Position numbers and translations under genes: made by a program
Notes under the pieces: generated by a model
Databases searched by the model: none
Told to the model about the DNA's origin: nothing
Seen by the model: only the letters and a program-made list of their open reading frames with translations
Assembly: GCA_016201285.1 (NCBI GenBank)
Contig: JACQDE010000062.1
Coordinates: 31,635 to 95,634, forward strand
Source: Acidobacteriota bacterium
Lineage (GTDB): Bacteria > Acidobacteriota > Terriglobia > Acidiferrales > UBA7541
DNA: 64,000 nt
Reading direction: 5' to 3'
Part shown: positions 8,838 to 17,423 of the stretch, in pieces
How positions within the stretch are numbered: the stretch's first letter is position 1
Layout of the letters: every line of letters begins with the position of its first letter

Positions 8838-10313
8838 CTAGAGATGCACTTTGATCACTTGAACAGAAGGCGCGGCAATGCCCGCTGCGAAAGAGAGCGC
8901 ACTGTTCCCTGGAACCGACCGAGTTTCCACTAATGATAGTTTGTTTTGATCGTCCACCAGATAACGCTCATAGATGACGTGCTGGGATGAGTTCCAGGGG
9001 AGATTCTGGAGCGCAACATTGAACCGATCGTAGACCACGGGTGAGCCGAAACTGGAAACATACTGGTTGTAAAACGTCCAGGCGGGACTGTTGGCAGATT
9101 CGTATTTGTTAAGGTATGTCTTCACATCGAAATTTGATATCACGATCGTTACTTGGTTTCCGCTCTTGCTGGCGATCGCGGCAAAGTTCATATGGTCAGT
9201 GCCTGTCGCGGATAAGCGCACGGCATTTGACAGCCCATTGAAACCTTGAAAAGCATAATAAGCGGGTTTGCCCTGACCGTTGCAATCCGTTAAGAGGAAA
9301 TCATGGCAGCCGCCGGCGCCGCCATTGAAGGCGCCGCCGTAACGAATCGAGAGTTGTAGCCCCTGCTCAATCATATTGATGAGCCCGTTGATGTTGTGCG
9401 CGGCCACCCAGGCCGTGTCGAATTGGGGATGATAGGAACCGCTCCACAAATCACCCACCAGCGTGTTCCATTCATCATTGGCAAGACGCGGGGTGCCGTA
9501 CAGGGGGCTGAGGGTCGGATACTTTTTCAGCTCGGCCTGGACCAGGCGAAAATCATTGTAAAACGCAAAGTAAGGAATGGGCGAATAGGCGTGAACGGAA
9601 AAGAAGTCAACCGGCACACTATTACTCTGACAATACGCCAGAAATTCGGTAATCCAGGTATTCAGACTATCGGGTCCGGCGTTGCCATGGGCCTGCATGA
9701 AGCCAGGGGCATCGAGGTTGAAAGCGGGGTTCACCGCTTTCAGCGCATTGGCCCATGCGGCATAAGTGTCAAAGAATTCCTGCCGGGTTCCTGTCCAGAA
9801 GGCGCCGTCGGGTTCGTTGGCGAAACGAAAAACCTTTACTGCCCAGTTATGGCCGTTGCCCCAGCCTTGAGTCAGATGTTTGGCGATGTTTTGCACATAA
9901 ATGGCATACGCACTTAAATTGGCCGGTTTTGCGCTGGGCGAAAACACGACCATAGGCTCTGCACCGATGCCGATGACCGCCGCGACCTGTTGATCCAACA
10001 TTGTAAAATCATATAGCGACGGGTCAGACGGATCGGAAGGCACCGGTATGTTGAAGCCGATTTCAATCAGTTTAAAGCCCGCATTTTGCGAAAGGGGGTA
10101 CCCGGCCGGATCAAAGTAAGGAGCGGCAAGGGTGCCGAAAAGATACGGGTTGAAGGTCCCCATTTCGTTGACGTAATCCACGGTTACCAGAGCCGCAGGC
10201 GCGGTAGTGTCCGGAGGAGTTTGTCCTCCGCTCCCACCACCGCCCCCGCCACATCCGGTCAGCAAAAGGCCAAACAACGCAACCGCGGTTTTCGTCCGGA
10301 TTTTCCAAATCAT
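8838..10313 (-). CDS. GH39-like glycoside hydrolase lipoprotein
   Basis: A 491-residue lipoprotein. Lipobox LLTGC puts the modified cysteine at residue 21, followed by a Gly/Ser/Thr/Pro linker. The rest is a TIM-barrel glycosidase of the clan containing family GH39: RFANEPDG holds the likely acid/base Glu167 and NDEWN the likely nucleophile Glu281. A C-terminal beta domain follows. GH39 enzymes act on beta-xylosides, alpha-L-iduronides and similar sugars; the substrate here is not predictable. The gene is visibly AT-richer than its neighbours, which suggests acquisition. It is followed by a second lipoprotein gene of opposite composition bias. Confidence 0.75.
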   Translation of the reverse strand: MIWKIRTKTAVALFGLLLTGCGGGGGGSGGQTPPDTTAPAALVTVDYVNEMGTFNPYLFGTLAAPYFDPAGYPLSQNAGFKLIEIGFNIPVPSDPSDPSLYDFTMLDQQVAAVIGIGAEPMVVFSPSAKPANLSAYAIYVQNIAKHLTQGWGNGHNWAVKVFRFANEPDGAFWTGTRQEFFDTYAAWANALKAVNPAFNLDAPGFMQAHGNAGPDSLNTWITEFLAYCQSNSVPVDFFSVHAYSPIPYFAFYNDFRLVQAELKKYPTLSPLYGTPRLANDEWNTLVGDLWSGSYHPQFDTAWVAAHNINGLINMIEQGLQLSIRYGGAFNGGAGGCHDFLLTDCNGQGKPAYYAFQGFNGLSNAVRLSATGTDHMNFAAIASKSGNQVTIVISNFDVKTYLNKYESANSPAWTFYNQYVSSFGSPVVYDRFNVALQNLPWNSSQHVIYERYLVDDQNKLSLVETRSVPGNSALSFAAGIAAPSVQVIKVHL

Positions 10314-10363
10314 TTAGTTTACCCTTTTGTATTGCATACCTGCGATTGGGCTCGCATAGCTTG

Positions 10364-10385
10364 CAGAGCGGCGTTAGCCGCTCTG
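10364..10385. repeat. Short perfect hairpin between two lipoprotein genes
   Basis: CAGAGCGGC-GTTA-GCCGCTCTG, a nine-base-pair stem with a four-base loop and no T-run on either side. It is more likely a REP-type palindrome than an intrinsic terminator. Confidence 0.45.
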
Positions 10386-10438
10386 TGCCAACGTATCAAA
10401 CCCCTACCAACCTGAGCGGACACCCGAAACCGCATCGC

Positions 10439-12460
10439 TCACCTCAGCCGCAGCACGTCGAGGGTGCCGGTCTCGAAGTAGCCCGCGTAAGCAAGCCCGC
10501 GTGCGAAGTCGAAGCCGAAGGCTGACTTCACCGTGTCGATGGGCAAGAGGTCGAAGCGCCGCAGCACGGCGAAGGACGAGGGATCAAGCTCGACCAAGCG
10601 CTCGTGGCCGTCGTTGGCGGCCGGGGCGGAGGGACTGACGAAGCTGACCGCGTACAGCCGGTTGCCGGCGGCGTCGGCGGCCACCACCTTGTCCCCCTCG
10701 GGCAGGCGGGCCACGACGTTGGTTCCTTCGGCGTCGAGCGCCAGCGCCCCCACGTACAGCCGTCCGGCCCCGTCGTCGCTGAACACCTGGCCCAGGGTGA
10801 CCGAGCCCGTCGCCGAGCCGAGCGCCGTGCTCAAGTCGGTCGCGCGCAGCAGGGCCAGCGCGGAGTCGTAGACGAAGAGCTTCTTCATCCTCGGAGCGAA
10901 CAGGTACACCCGGCCGAGTCGGGAGTTGACCGCGAGCTGCATCAGCCCTGGGCCGTCGGCCGTGGCGGTATCGAAGCCGGGGACCGCCACGGGCGCTCCG
11001 GCGGTGCGCGTGACGAGGTCGACCGCGACGAGTTGGCCAAGCTCAGGCAGCGCGGCGTAGAGCCGGTGCGCGGAGGCGTCGAGCGCCGCGGTGGAGAGCG
11101 CGTCGGTGCGCAGCCGCGGCACACCGAGAGGAATCGCCGGCTGGGGCGCGAGCGTCTGGGCGTCGAAAGCCGCGACGCTGCTCTCGTAGTGGCTCAAGCT
11201 GTAGACGAGCCCGGAAGACGGGTCGAGCAGCGTCGCGCTCGGCCAATTGCCGGGCGCGGGCGCCTCGCTCACCACGCCGTTCTTCACCAGCAGCAGTGAG
11301 TTGCCGCCGCCCAGCCGGTTGCGCACCACCAGCGCGCCGTCTGAGGGACGGACGACGATGTCCTCCAGCGAGGTCGCGGTGTCGATGCGCTTCGACCGGG
11401 TGAGGGTCGAGAGCTCAAACACATCGATGTACGAGTCGCCGGTGTTGCCTATGTACAGCTTGCCCGCCGCGCCGTGGAGGTCGAAGCCGTCGGCCTGCAG
11501 CCCGCCTTGGACCGTGGCGCGCCGCGCTCCGGTCGTGGCGTCGAGCACCTCGACGAAGCCGTATGCGCCGTCCGCACCGGGCAGGTAGCCCGCCCGGTAC
11601 GGATAGCCGGTCATCACGTAAAGCACGCCGCCGAGGACCGCCGTCGCGCCCACGTTCGCCGGCAGCGACGTCGAGCGCATTTGGCCGCTCGCCTCGTCCA
11701 CGATGACCACCGCCTGCGGGTCGCAGCTCACGTAGATACGCCCCCCGGCGGTGGTGATAAACCTCGGAACGAGGCCGCCCGGCATGGAATAAGAGGCCAG
11801 TTCGGCGAGGGTCGCGGTGTCGAACACCTTCACCTCGGGAAACTGTCCCCGGGTGGTGACGTACAGGCGCGAGGTGGCGGGCGCCACCTCAAGGCTCAGC
11901 ACCTGGACGCCGCCGAGCGTGCGCTGGAGCGCCAGGTTGCCGTCGTAGACGCGGATCTCTCCCTGGGCCGCGGCGTAGACCCGGTCGTTGACTCCATCCA
12001 CGGACAGGGCTCCGCCGCCCTTCACGTCCACTGGCGCCGACCTCTGCCGGGTGACCGGGTCCAGGCGGTACAGCCGCTGGTCCTCGATGGTGGTGAAGTA
12101 GAGGATGCCGGTGCTCGGGTTGAGCGCGAGCTGCTTGCTCAAGTAGCCGTGCAGGCCGAGGTCAATCGCGTCAACGATCTGGTCGGTGGTTGTGTTGATG
12201 ACCCCGAGCCAGGGTGTCAGCGTACCGGTGAAGTAGACGCGGTTGCGCTGTTCGTCCACCAGTGGCCGCCGCAGCTTGATGATGTTGGGCTGGGCGCTGC
12301 CGCGGGCCAGCCGGTCGATGGCGAGTGTCTCGACTCGGGTGATGCCGGAGGAGCCGAGCGTGCCGCCCTCGCTCGCGCTGGGCGCCGGCTGCGGGCCGGC
12401 GCATCCGGCGAGCGCTCCGAGGAAGAGCACGACGGCGATTCCGGAACGGCGGCGGCTCAT
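10439..12460 (-). CDS. Beta-propeller lipoprotein (YVTN-like repeats)
   Basis: A 673-residue lipoprotein: signal sequence MSRRRSGIAVVLFLGALAGC with a lipidated cysteine at 20, a short Ser/Pro linker, then repeated propeller blades marked by NRVYFTG, GILYFTT, DRVYAAA, SRLYVTT, GRIYVSC, GKLYIGN, GLVYSLS, HRLYAAL, GRVYLFA and GRLYVGA. Such surface propellers mediate protein binding or act as inactive scaffolds. AAAGGAG precedes the ATG. Third codon positions are almost all G or C, clearly more so than in neighbouring genes, which suggests transfer from a very high-GC donor. No catalytic residues are seen. Confidence 0.75.
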   Translation of the reverse strand: MSRRRSGIAVVLFLGALAGCAGPQPAPSASEGGTLGSSGITRVETLAIDRLARGSAQPNIIKLRRPLVDEQRNRVYFTGTLTPWLGVINTTTDQIVDAIDLGLHGYLSKQLALNPSTGILYFTTIEDQRLYRLDPVTRQRSAPVDVKGGGALSVDGVNDRVYAAAQGEIRVYDGNLALQRTLGGVQVLSLEVAPATSRLYVTTRGQFPEVKVFDTATLAELASYSMPGGLVPRFITTAGGRIYVSCDPQAVVIVDEASGQMRSTSLPANVGATAVLGGVLYVMTGYPYRAGYLPGADGAYGFVEVLDATTGARRATVQGGLQADGFDLHGAAGKLYIGNTGDSYIDVFELSTLTRSKRIDTATSLEDIVVRPSDGALVVRNRLGGGNSLLLVKNGVVSEAPAPGNWPSATLLDPSSGLVYSLSHYESSVAAFDAQTLAPQPAIPLGVPRLRTDALSTAALDASAHRLYAALPELGQLVAVDLVTRTAGAPVAVPGFDTATADGPGLMQLAVNSRLGRVYLFAPRMKKLFVYDSALALLRATDLSTALGSATGSVTLGQVFSDDGAGRLYVGALALDAEGTNVVARLPEGDKVVAADAAGNRLYAVSFVSPSAPAANDGHERLVELDPSSFAVLRRFDLLPIDTVKSAFGFDFARGLAYAGYFETGTLDVLRLR

Positions 12461-13222
12461 GAATACTCCTTTTCACCCGAGCGGAGAGCGACCGCCGAGC
12501 TACGGCACCTGGACCGGCAAGTGTCGGACATCTGTGGGCTCGCGCAGCGCGGAGACGCTGGGCCCGCAGGCGCTTACGCGCCCTCAGTCCGCAGGCAAAC
12601 TGAAGCCCTGCGCCTGTTCCAGGCTGATCCCAGCATCGTCCAATTCACGCAGGCGAAAGCCCTCGGCGGGCACAACGCGCCTGCGGCCCGAGACATCCAC
12701 CAGCCGCGGGGGAAGATGAGGCCTCTATGCGATCCCACCTACTATGTATGGACGATATTCACGCGGACAGGTTTACATGGTCCAGAAGAATCACCGGACT
12801 TATGCCACCGTCTGCCCACGGCACGGAACAGCTCCCGCCGGTCGCTGCGAAACCACATCAGTGCCGCTTGCGCCCGCCGCGTCAGTCCCTGCACCTGCTT
12901 GCCGTAGGCGGCGTTCGACTGCTTCAAAAAGTACTGCTTGGGCATCGCCGTTCATCTCGCAGGCATCGTTGTTCCCCTCCACTCGCACAAGCATTGTCAG
13001 AGCGACCTGCCCAGATGGGCGTCCCCATCCCCGGTCAAATGACATTCTCTCCACTTGGAGGGGCGCGGAGAAGCTTCGTGTACTCACGCACTTATCTCGT
13101 CGAATCGCGCCAGCTTGTGGATGCTTTCCTTCAGGAGGGGATTGCTGCGGAGGGTGTCTGGTAATGTAGGCCCATTTTGATGTGAAACAGACCGCAGAGC
13201 AAATCGGGCTTAGGCCGCTGCC
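12461..13222. other. Long intergenic region next to the propeller gene
   Basis: About 760 bases with no gene that can be called confidently. The first third shares the very high GC of the propeller gene and holds the small L13e-like frame at 12584-12700. The rest contains only short frames on both strands (for example about 12742-12945 on the minus strand, starting MPKQYFLKQSNAAYGKQVQ) without recognisable families. It may be the decayed edge of an acquired segment. Confidence 0.4.
12584..12700 (-). CDS. Possible ribosomal L13e-like fragment (38 residues)
   Basis: A GTG-initiated frame reads MDVSGRRRVVPAEGFRLREL and then DDAGISLEQAQGFSLPAD before a stop. The pattern (R-rich, then GFxLxELxxAGIxxxxAxxxxxPxD) resembles the central motif of L13e-related proteins, which do occur in some bacteria. 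There is no good Shine-Dalgarno and the piece is short. It could be a remnant of a longer gene, or chance in high-GC sequence. Confidence 0.25.
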   Translation of the reverse strand: MDVSGRRRVVPAEGFRLRELDDAGISLEQAQGFSLPAD

Positions 13223-13534
13223 CTAGCTCATCACGGGGCCACGGCGGCTTCGGGGCCACATCTTGATTAGCGAAATCTCGAACGGTCCGTTGTTTTGGCG
13301 CTTCTCGACGCAGCCTGCCTTATAGGCCACCGGGAACGCCGTCTGCGCGTCCGCTGGCTCCAGCAACCTCACGAACACGAGCGAGCCCTCGCGAACAGGC
13401 TTTCTCAGCGCCACACGCTTGCCGTGCTCCTCGAACCACTCCAGGTCGGTTCGCTCGACAAAGAAATTCTCTTCTACGTCCCAGCCGGAAATTTCCACAC
13501 AGTAGCGGGAAACCGTATTGCTCTGCACTGACAT
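13223..13534 (-). CDS. Small PilZ-like/conserved acidobacterial-type protein
   Basis: A 103-residue cytoplasmic protein with a good GGAGG 9-10 bases before the ATG. The sequence (SGWDVEENFFVERTDLEWFE ... REGSLVFVRLLEPADAQ ... AYKAGCVEKRQNNGPFEISL) has the strand pattern of a PilZ-like barrel but neither the RxxxR nor the (D/N)xSxxG motif. c-di-GMP binding is therefore not expected. Family assignment is tentative. Confidence 0.55.
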   Translation of the reverse strand: MSVQSNTVSRYCVEISGWDVEENFFVERTDLEWFEEHGKRVALRKPVREGSLVFVRLLEPADAQTAFPVAYKAGCVEKRQNNGPFEISLIKMWPRSRRGPVMS

Positions 13535-13721
13535 GCCTGCTGACCTCCGCTGGGGTATAGAGCAGATCAGCTACCAAATGCCGTGCAATTGTTTAGTCTT
13601 TGTGTGAGAAGGACTTGCGGACGTCTCAGGCGGGGTCCCCGGTTCTGGAGAGGTGGCGAATCCAAACATCTGTTCGCCAGTGAAACATCGCGGCAGGCGA
13701 GTACGGCAGCAGAGCCCTCAA

Positions 13722-14453
13722 TCAGTGGTAATTCGCTCCGGGATAGAGCGCGTTCAGCGCAAAGGTGAAAATCATGTCGAACACGCGGCCAAATCCCCAC
13801 CACGCCGCCAGCAGCCCCACCATCCGGAACATCGGCTCCTGCAAGAGTTCATGAAACCTTCGCGCCGTGCCCTCCGACATCAGCAGCGTCACGCCGCTGC
13901 TTCCGTCCAGCGGTGGCACCGGCAGCAGGTTGAACGTGCCCAGCAGCAGGTTCAGCAGAAACAACACGCTCAGAAACGTCGCCGCGAACGTCATTACGCT
14001 GCCCGCCATTCCTGGGTTCGCCGCTTCCGTAATCCGCGTAAAATTCGCCACCTGCGGCGCCTGGAATACTCCCGAGGCCACCCCGGCGCGGATCGCCGCG
14101 GCCGCCAGCAGCATCAGCGTGAAATTCGCGCCCGGCCCGGCCAGCGCCATCCACGCCGCGCGCCTCGGGTAGCGCCGCTCCCAGTCGGGATCGTAGGGCG
14201 CGCTGGCCCAGCCGATCATCGAGCCGCGGCTCATCCAGAAGTACGTCAGGATGGGGATCAGCACCATCCCGAACGGCTCCCGCTGGATGTGTGGCAGCGG
14301 GTTCAGCGTCACCTGTCCGCCGCGGAAGGCCGTCGGGTCGCCACCCAGCTTGGCCGCTAGCGCATGCGCCGCTTCGTGGCAGGTCGTCGAAAACAGAAAG
14401 ACGATGTACCAGATCATCCCCAGCGCGAAAAATTCCGGCGTCACGTCTCGCAT
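13722..14453 (-). CDS. Site-2 protease family (M50) membrane metalloprotease
   Basis: Integral membrane protein of 243 residues. The zinc motif HEAAH is at 26-30 in the first helix and the second metal ligand region is NLLPVPPLDGSS in a later helix; at least five hydrophobic segments are visible. This minimal M50 form (no PDZ or CBS domain) is widespread and probably cleaves substrates within the membrane; its target is unknown. The stop lies about 190 bases from the PilZ-like gene. Confidence 0.88.
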   Translation of the reverse strand: MRDVTPEFFALGMIWYIVFLFSTTCHEAAHALAAKLGGDPTAFRGGQVTLNPLPHIQREPFGMVLIPILTYFWMSRGSMIGWASAPYDPDWERRYPRRAAWMALAGPGANFTLMLLAAAAIRAGVASGVFQAPQVANFTRITEAANPGMAGSVMTFAATFLSVLFLLNLLLGTFNLLPVPPLDGSSGVTLLMSEGTARRFHELLQEPMFRMVGLLAAWWGFGRVFDMIFTFALNALYPGANYH

Positions 14454-14617
14454 CGACGCCTCAGCCTAATCATTCTTCCCCCTGTTCGCAAGCCGCTGCC
14501 TTTCGCCGGCCCGCCCCTCTTGACTCCCGGCCTCGCCCGGCGTAGCTTGGTGACTTCCGCTGTCTTCAAAACTTTTTTCCGCGCGTCGGGTTCAATCCGT
14601 GGGAGGAGACTTTTTCT

Positions 14618-14770
14618 ATGAAAGCCAAGGCCCGGCCCCTTCCTCAGGGCATTGCTATCGTGGATCGCGATTTCGAAAGCCTCTTGCGCCGTGCTGCTCA
14701 ACTGTGCGCGCCCCGCTCGCCTCGTCGGCTGAAGAAGGCTGCCCGCCGGAAACCGGCCGCTGCGGACTGA
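14618..14770 (+). CDS. Small basic protein (50 residues)
   Basis: A plus-strand frame with GGGAGGAG 8 bases before the ATG encodes MKAKARPLPQGIAIVDRDFE, then SLLRRAAQLCAPRSPRRLKK, and ends AARRKPAAAD. The N-terminal 25 residues look folded and the C-terminus is a Lys/Arg/Ala tail of the kind seen in small nucleic-acid-binding proteins. It is transcribed divergently from the site-2 protease and convergently with the S9 peptidase. No family is recognised. Confidence 0.4.
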   Translation: MKAKARPLPQGIAIVDRDFESLLRRAAQLCAPRSPRRLKKAARRKPAAAD

Positions 14771-14817
14771 GCCTCCCCGCATCCCGCCGCGCCTTCTCCG
14801 CCGCTCGCTGCGCCCAG

Positions 14818-16911
14818 CTACTTTTCTGCATCCTTGGCCTTCGCCTTCGGCGCCGCCGGTTCCGTCACCACTGGATTGCTCAAGTACTTCCCAAAAAAAG
14901 TCAGGTAGCGCCGGATACGGTCCATCTGGTGCCGCGGCTCGCTGATCCCGTGGCCCTCCCTCGGGAACACCACGAACTCCACCGGCACGTTCCGCTCCAC
15001 CAGGGCGCGGTAAAACTCCTGCGCCTGCGCGATCGGCACCCGCGTGTCCTGCTGTCCATGCAGAATCATCGCCGGCGTTTTCACGTTTTTCACATATTTC
15101 ATCGGCGAGCGGTCCCAGTAAAGGTCCGTGTTGTCCCACGGCGAGCCGTCGCCAAAGAACCACCGCAGGTACCGTTGGATGTCATTCTGCGAGTACATCG
15201 AATACATGTTCGTCAGTCCCGCGCCCGGTGACACCGCCTTGAACCGGTCCGTCTGCGTCAGCATCCAGAACGTCATGTACCCGCCGTACGACCATCCGTA
15301 CGCCCCCAGCCGGTCCGCATCCGCCCAGCCCTGCTTCAGGGCGAAGTCCACGCCGGTCATGCAGTCTTCGTAGTCGCCCTTGCCCCACGTGTTCTTGTTC
15401 GCCGCCGCGAATTTCTCCCCGCGCCCCGTCGACCCGCGGAAATTCGGTTGCAGCACCAGGTAGCCGTTCGCCGCCAGCACCTGAACGCTCGCGCTGAAGC
15501 TCGCCAGCGACGCCCCCGTCGGCCCGCCGTGCGGGTTCACCAGCAGTGGATATTTTCTTCCGGCTTCGTATCCCACCGGCTTGGTCAGCACGCCCTCGAT
15601 CTCCGTCCCGTCCGTGCTCTTCCACTTCACCACTTCGACGTCGCCCAGCGCATACTCCTTCAGCCACGGATTCAGGTCCGTGACCCGTTCGAGTGACTTG
15701 AAGCCGATATCTGACCGGAAAACTTCCGCCGGCCACTTCGCCTGCGCCATCGTTCCCACCGCCGTCTTCCCGTCGCTGCTGAGTTCACTCAACGAGACGA
15801 TGCTGCCGTTCTGCGTCAACTGCTTCACCGTGCCCGACGCCACCTCGCAGGAAAAAACTTCCACTGCTTCCTGCGTATTGCTGCTGAAGTAGATCGTCTT
15901 CCCATCGCGCGACCACAAAGGAGTACTCGCGTCCAGCTCGAAATTCGTTGTCAGCCGCCGCGGCGTCCCACCATCGGCGGAAATCACGTTGAGGTGCGAC
16001 TGTTTCACGCCGCCCGCCGCATCGGCCGTCGTGTACGCAATCCACTTTCCGTCCGGCGACCATCGCGCCGACTGGTCCGGCCCCGCATTTTCCACCAGCT
16101 TCTTCTTTTCGCCGGTCGCCACGGTCAGGATCCAGATGTCCGTCAGATCGCCGTCGTCTGCCTTCGGCGTCGGGTTGGTCACGTAGCTGATCCGCACCCC
16201 GTCCGGCGACCACCGCGCATCACTCGTCGTAAACTCGCCCTCCGTCAGCCGCTTCTCTTCTTTCTTCTCGATGTCCCACAGCCACAGGTGCGTCATCCTC
16301 AGATTGCGATCGATCTCGATCGTATCGTCCCGGACTTTTATCTTCTCCTCTTCTTCCTTCGATGCCTGGTCCGTTGCGCTCAGCAGCAGCTTCCCGTCCG
16401 GCGAAAACCGGAACCCGCTCACCCCGCCCTCGTGCGACGTCACCTCCCACGCCTCGCCGCCGTCCGCCCACGCCATCCACACCTGCCGCTCGCCTTCTTT
16501 TTCGCGGTCGGTCAAAAATGCCAGATACTTTCCGTCTGGCGACCATTCCGGCGCGCTGGCGTTCTTCTCCCCGCGCGTGAACTGCCGGGCTGTTCCGCCC
16601 GCCACCGGCGCCACCCACACCTGCGTCGCGCTCTTCCACTCTTTGTCCTTGTCGAACTTCGGAATCTCGCTCACCGTGTACGCCACCCGCGTCCCGTCCG
16701 GAGAAATCCGTGGCCCGCCCACGCTCGCGATCCGCAGCGTGTCCTGCGCCGTCAGCAGTTTCTTCCCGTCTTTTGTCTTCGGCGGTCCGCTTTCTTTCTG
16801 CTCTGTTTTCGCCGCCGGCTTCTCCTGCGCCACTGCCCACGCCGGCACGCAAACTACGGCCACAGTCAGGACAATTACCAGCAGCACAGATACATGCGTG
16901 CGCCTGTTCAT
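14818..16911 (-). CDS. Secreted S9 family peptidase (acylaminoacyl-peptidase/DPP type)
   Basis: A 697-residue exported serine peptidase: signal peptide ending AWAVAQE near residue 30, an N-terminal beta-propeller with several SPDG blades (FSPDGK, WSPDGK), then the alpha/beta hydrolase domain. The catalytic triad is Ser541 in GWSYGGY, Asp622 in QQDTRVP and His654 in REGHG. The HGGP oxyanion segment is at about 461-464. S9 enzymes of this layout cut short peptides or remove blocked N-termini. The ATG at 16911 has GAGGAG 7 bases upstream. The C-terminus ends in a Lys/Ala tail. Confidence 0.92.
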   Translation of the reverse strand: MNRRTHVSVLLVIVLTVAVVCVPAWAVAQEKPAAKTEQKESGPPKTKDGKKLLTAQDTLRIASVGGPRISPDGTRVAYTVSEIPKFDKDKEWKSATQVWVAPVAGGTARQFTRGEKNASAPEWSPDGKYLAFLTDREKEGERQVWMAWADGGEAWEVTSHEGGVSGFRFSPDGKLLLSATDQASKEEEEKIKVRDDTIEIDRNLRMTHLWLWDIEKKEEKRLTEGEFTTSDARWSPDGVRISYVTNPTPKADDGDLTDIWILTVATGEKKKLVENAGPDQSARWSPDGKWIAYTTADAAGGVKQSHLNVISADGGTPRRLTTNFELDASTPLWSRDGKTIYFSSNTQEAVEVFSCEVASGTVKQLTQNGSIVSLSELSSDGKTAVGTMAQAKWPAEVFRSDIGFKSLERVTDLNPWLKEYALGDVEVVKWKSTDGTEIEGVLTKPVGYEAGRKYPLLVNPHGGPTGASLASFSASVQVLAANGYLVLQPNFRGSTGRGEKFAAANKNTWGKGDYEDCMTGVDFALKQGWADADRLGAYGWSYGGYMTFWMLTQTDRFKAVSPGAGLTNMYSMYSQNDIQRYLRWFFGDGSPWDNTDLYWDRSPMKYVKNVKTPAMILHGQQDTRVPIAQAQEFYRALVERNVPVEFVVFPREGHGISEPRHQMDRIRRYLTFFGKYLSNPVVTEPAAPKAKAKDAEK

Positions 16912-16986
16912 ACGCAACTCCTCTTCTTTATTTTCAGAATTCCTCACGAATCGCAACGCGGAAAGTATTTCAATTCTCCCGGTGGG

Positions 16987-17391
16987 TCAATCTGAAACCT
17001 GCCACCTGCCTTCCCCTTCCCACTCCAAGAACTTCTCCAAATCCTTCCTCACCGACCGCAGCACAAACGCAATCACGCTCGCGTCATCCACGTACCCTAC
17101 TACCGGTATAAAGTCCGGCACCAAGTCCAGCGGATCCACAAAGTAGATCACCGCAACCAGCGCCAGCACGATTGTCTTCCACGGTACGACTTTGTACCGT
17201 CCCTTCACCCACGCCCGCAGCAGTCGCAACACCGCCCCCAGGTCATCCGCGAACTCACCCACCAGGCCTTTTTCCCGCCGCGCTTTGCGTGCCGCCTCAT
17301 CCAGCAGGTGCTCGGTCTTCTTTTTGTCCTCCGCGTACACCCGTGCAGTCTTCGCCGCTGCCTTCACGAATTTCTTTAACCCGCGCTTCAT
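16987..17391 (-). CDS. YkvA/DUF1232 membrane protein
   Basis: A 134-residue protein. The N-terminal half is charged and helical; the DUF1232 core is GRYKVVPWKTIVLALVAVIY followed by FVDPLDLVPDFIPVVGYVDD, which is diagnostic of the family (one or two membrane segments with a conserved DxxPDFIPxxGxxDD). Function is unknown in the whole family. The start at 17391 (MKRGLKKFVKAA) is chosen because the longer frame adds only an unstructured polar stretch. Confidence 0.85.
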   Translation of the reverse strand: MKRGLKKFVKAAAKTARVYAEDKKKTEHLLDEAARKARREKGLVGEFADDLGAVLRLLRAWVKGRYKVVPWKTIVLALVAVIYFVDPLDLVPDFIPVVGYVDDASVIAFVLRSVRKDLEKFLEWEGEGRWQVSD

Positions 17392-17423
17392 CCCCACTCG
17401 ATTTTCCTGAGCTCTCGACGTCC

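Noticed and set aside
11474..12907. Plus-strand frame of 477 codons over the propeller gene
   Set aside because: Caused by the very high GC of the lipoprotein gene; His/Arg/Gly-rich translation with no family.
12742..12945. Minus-strand frame of 67 codons near the propeller gene
   Set aside because: No ribosome-binding site or recognisable family; lies in a gene-poor stretch.
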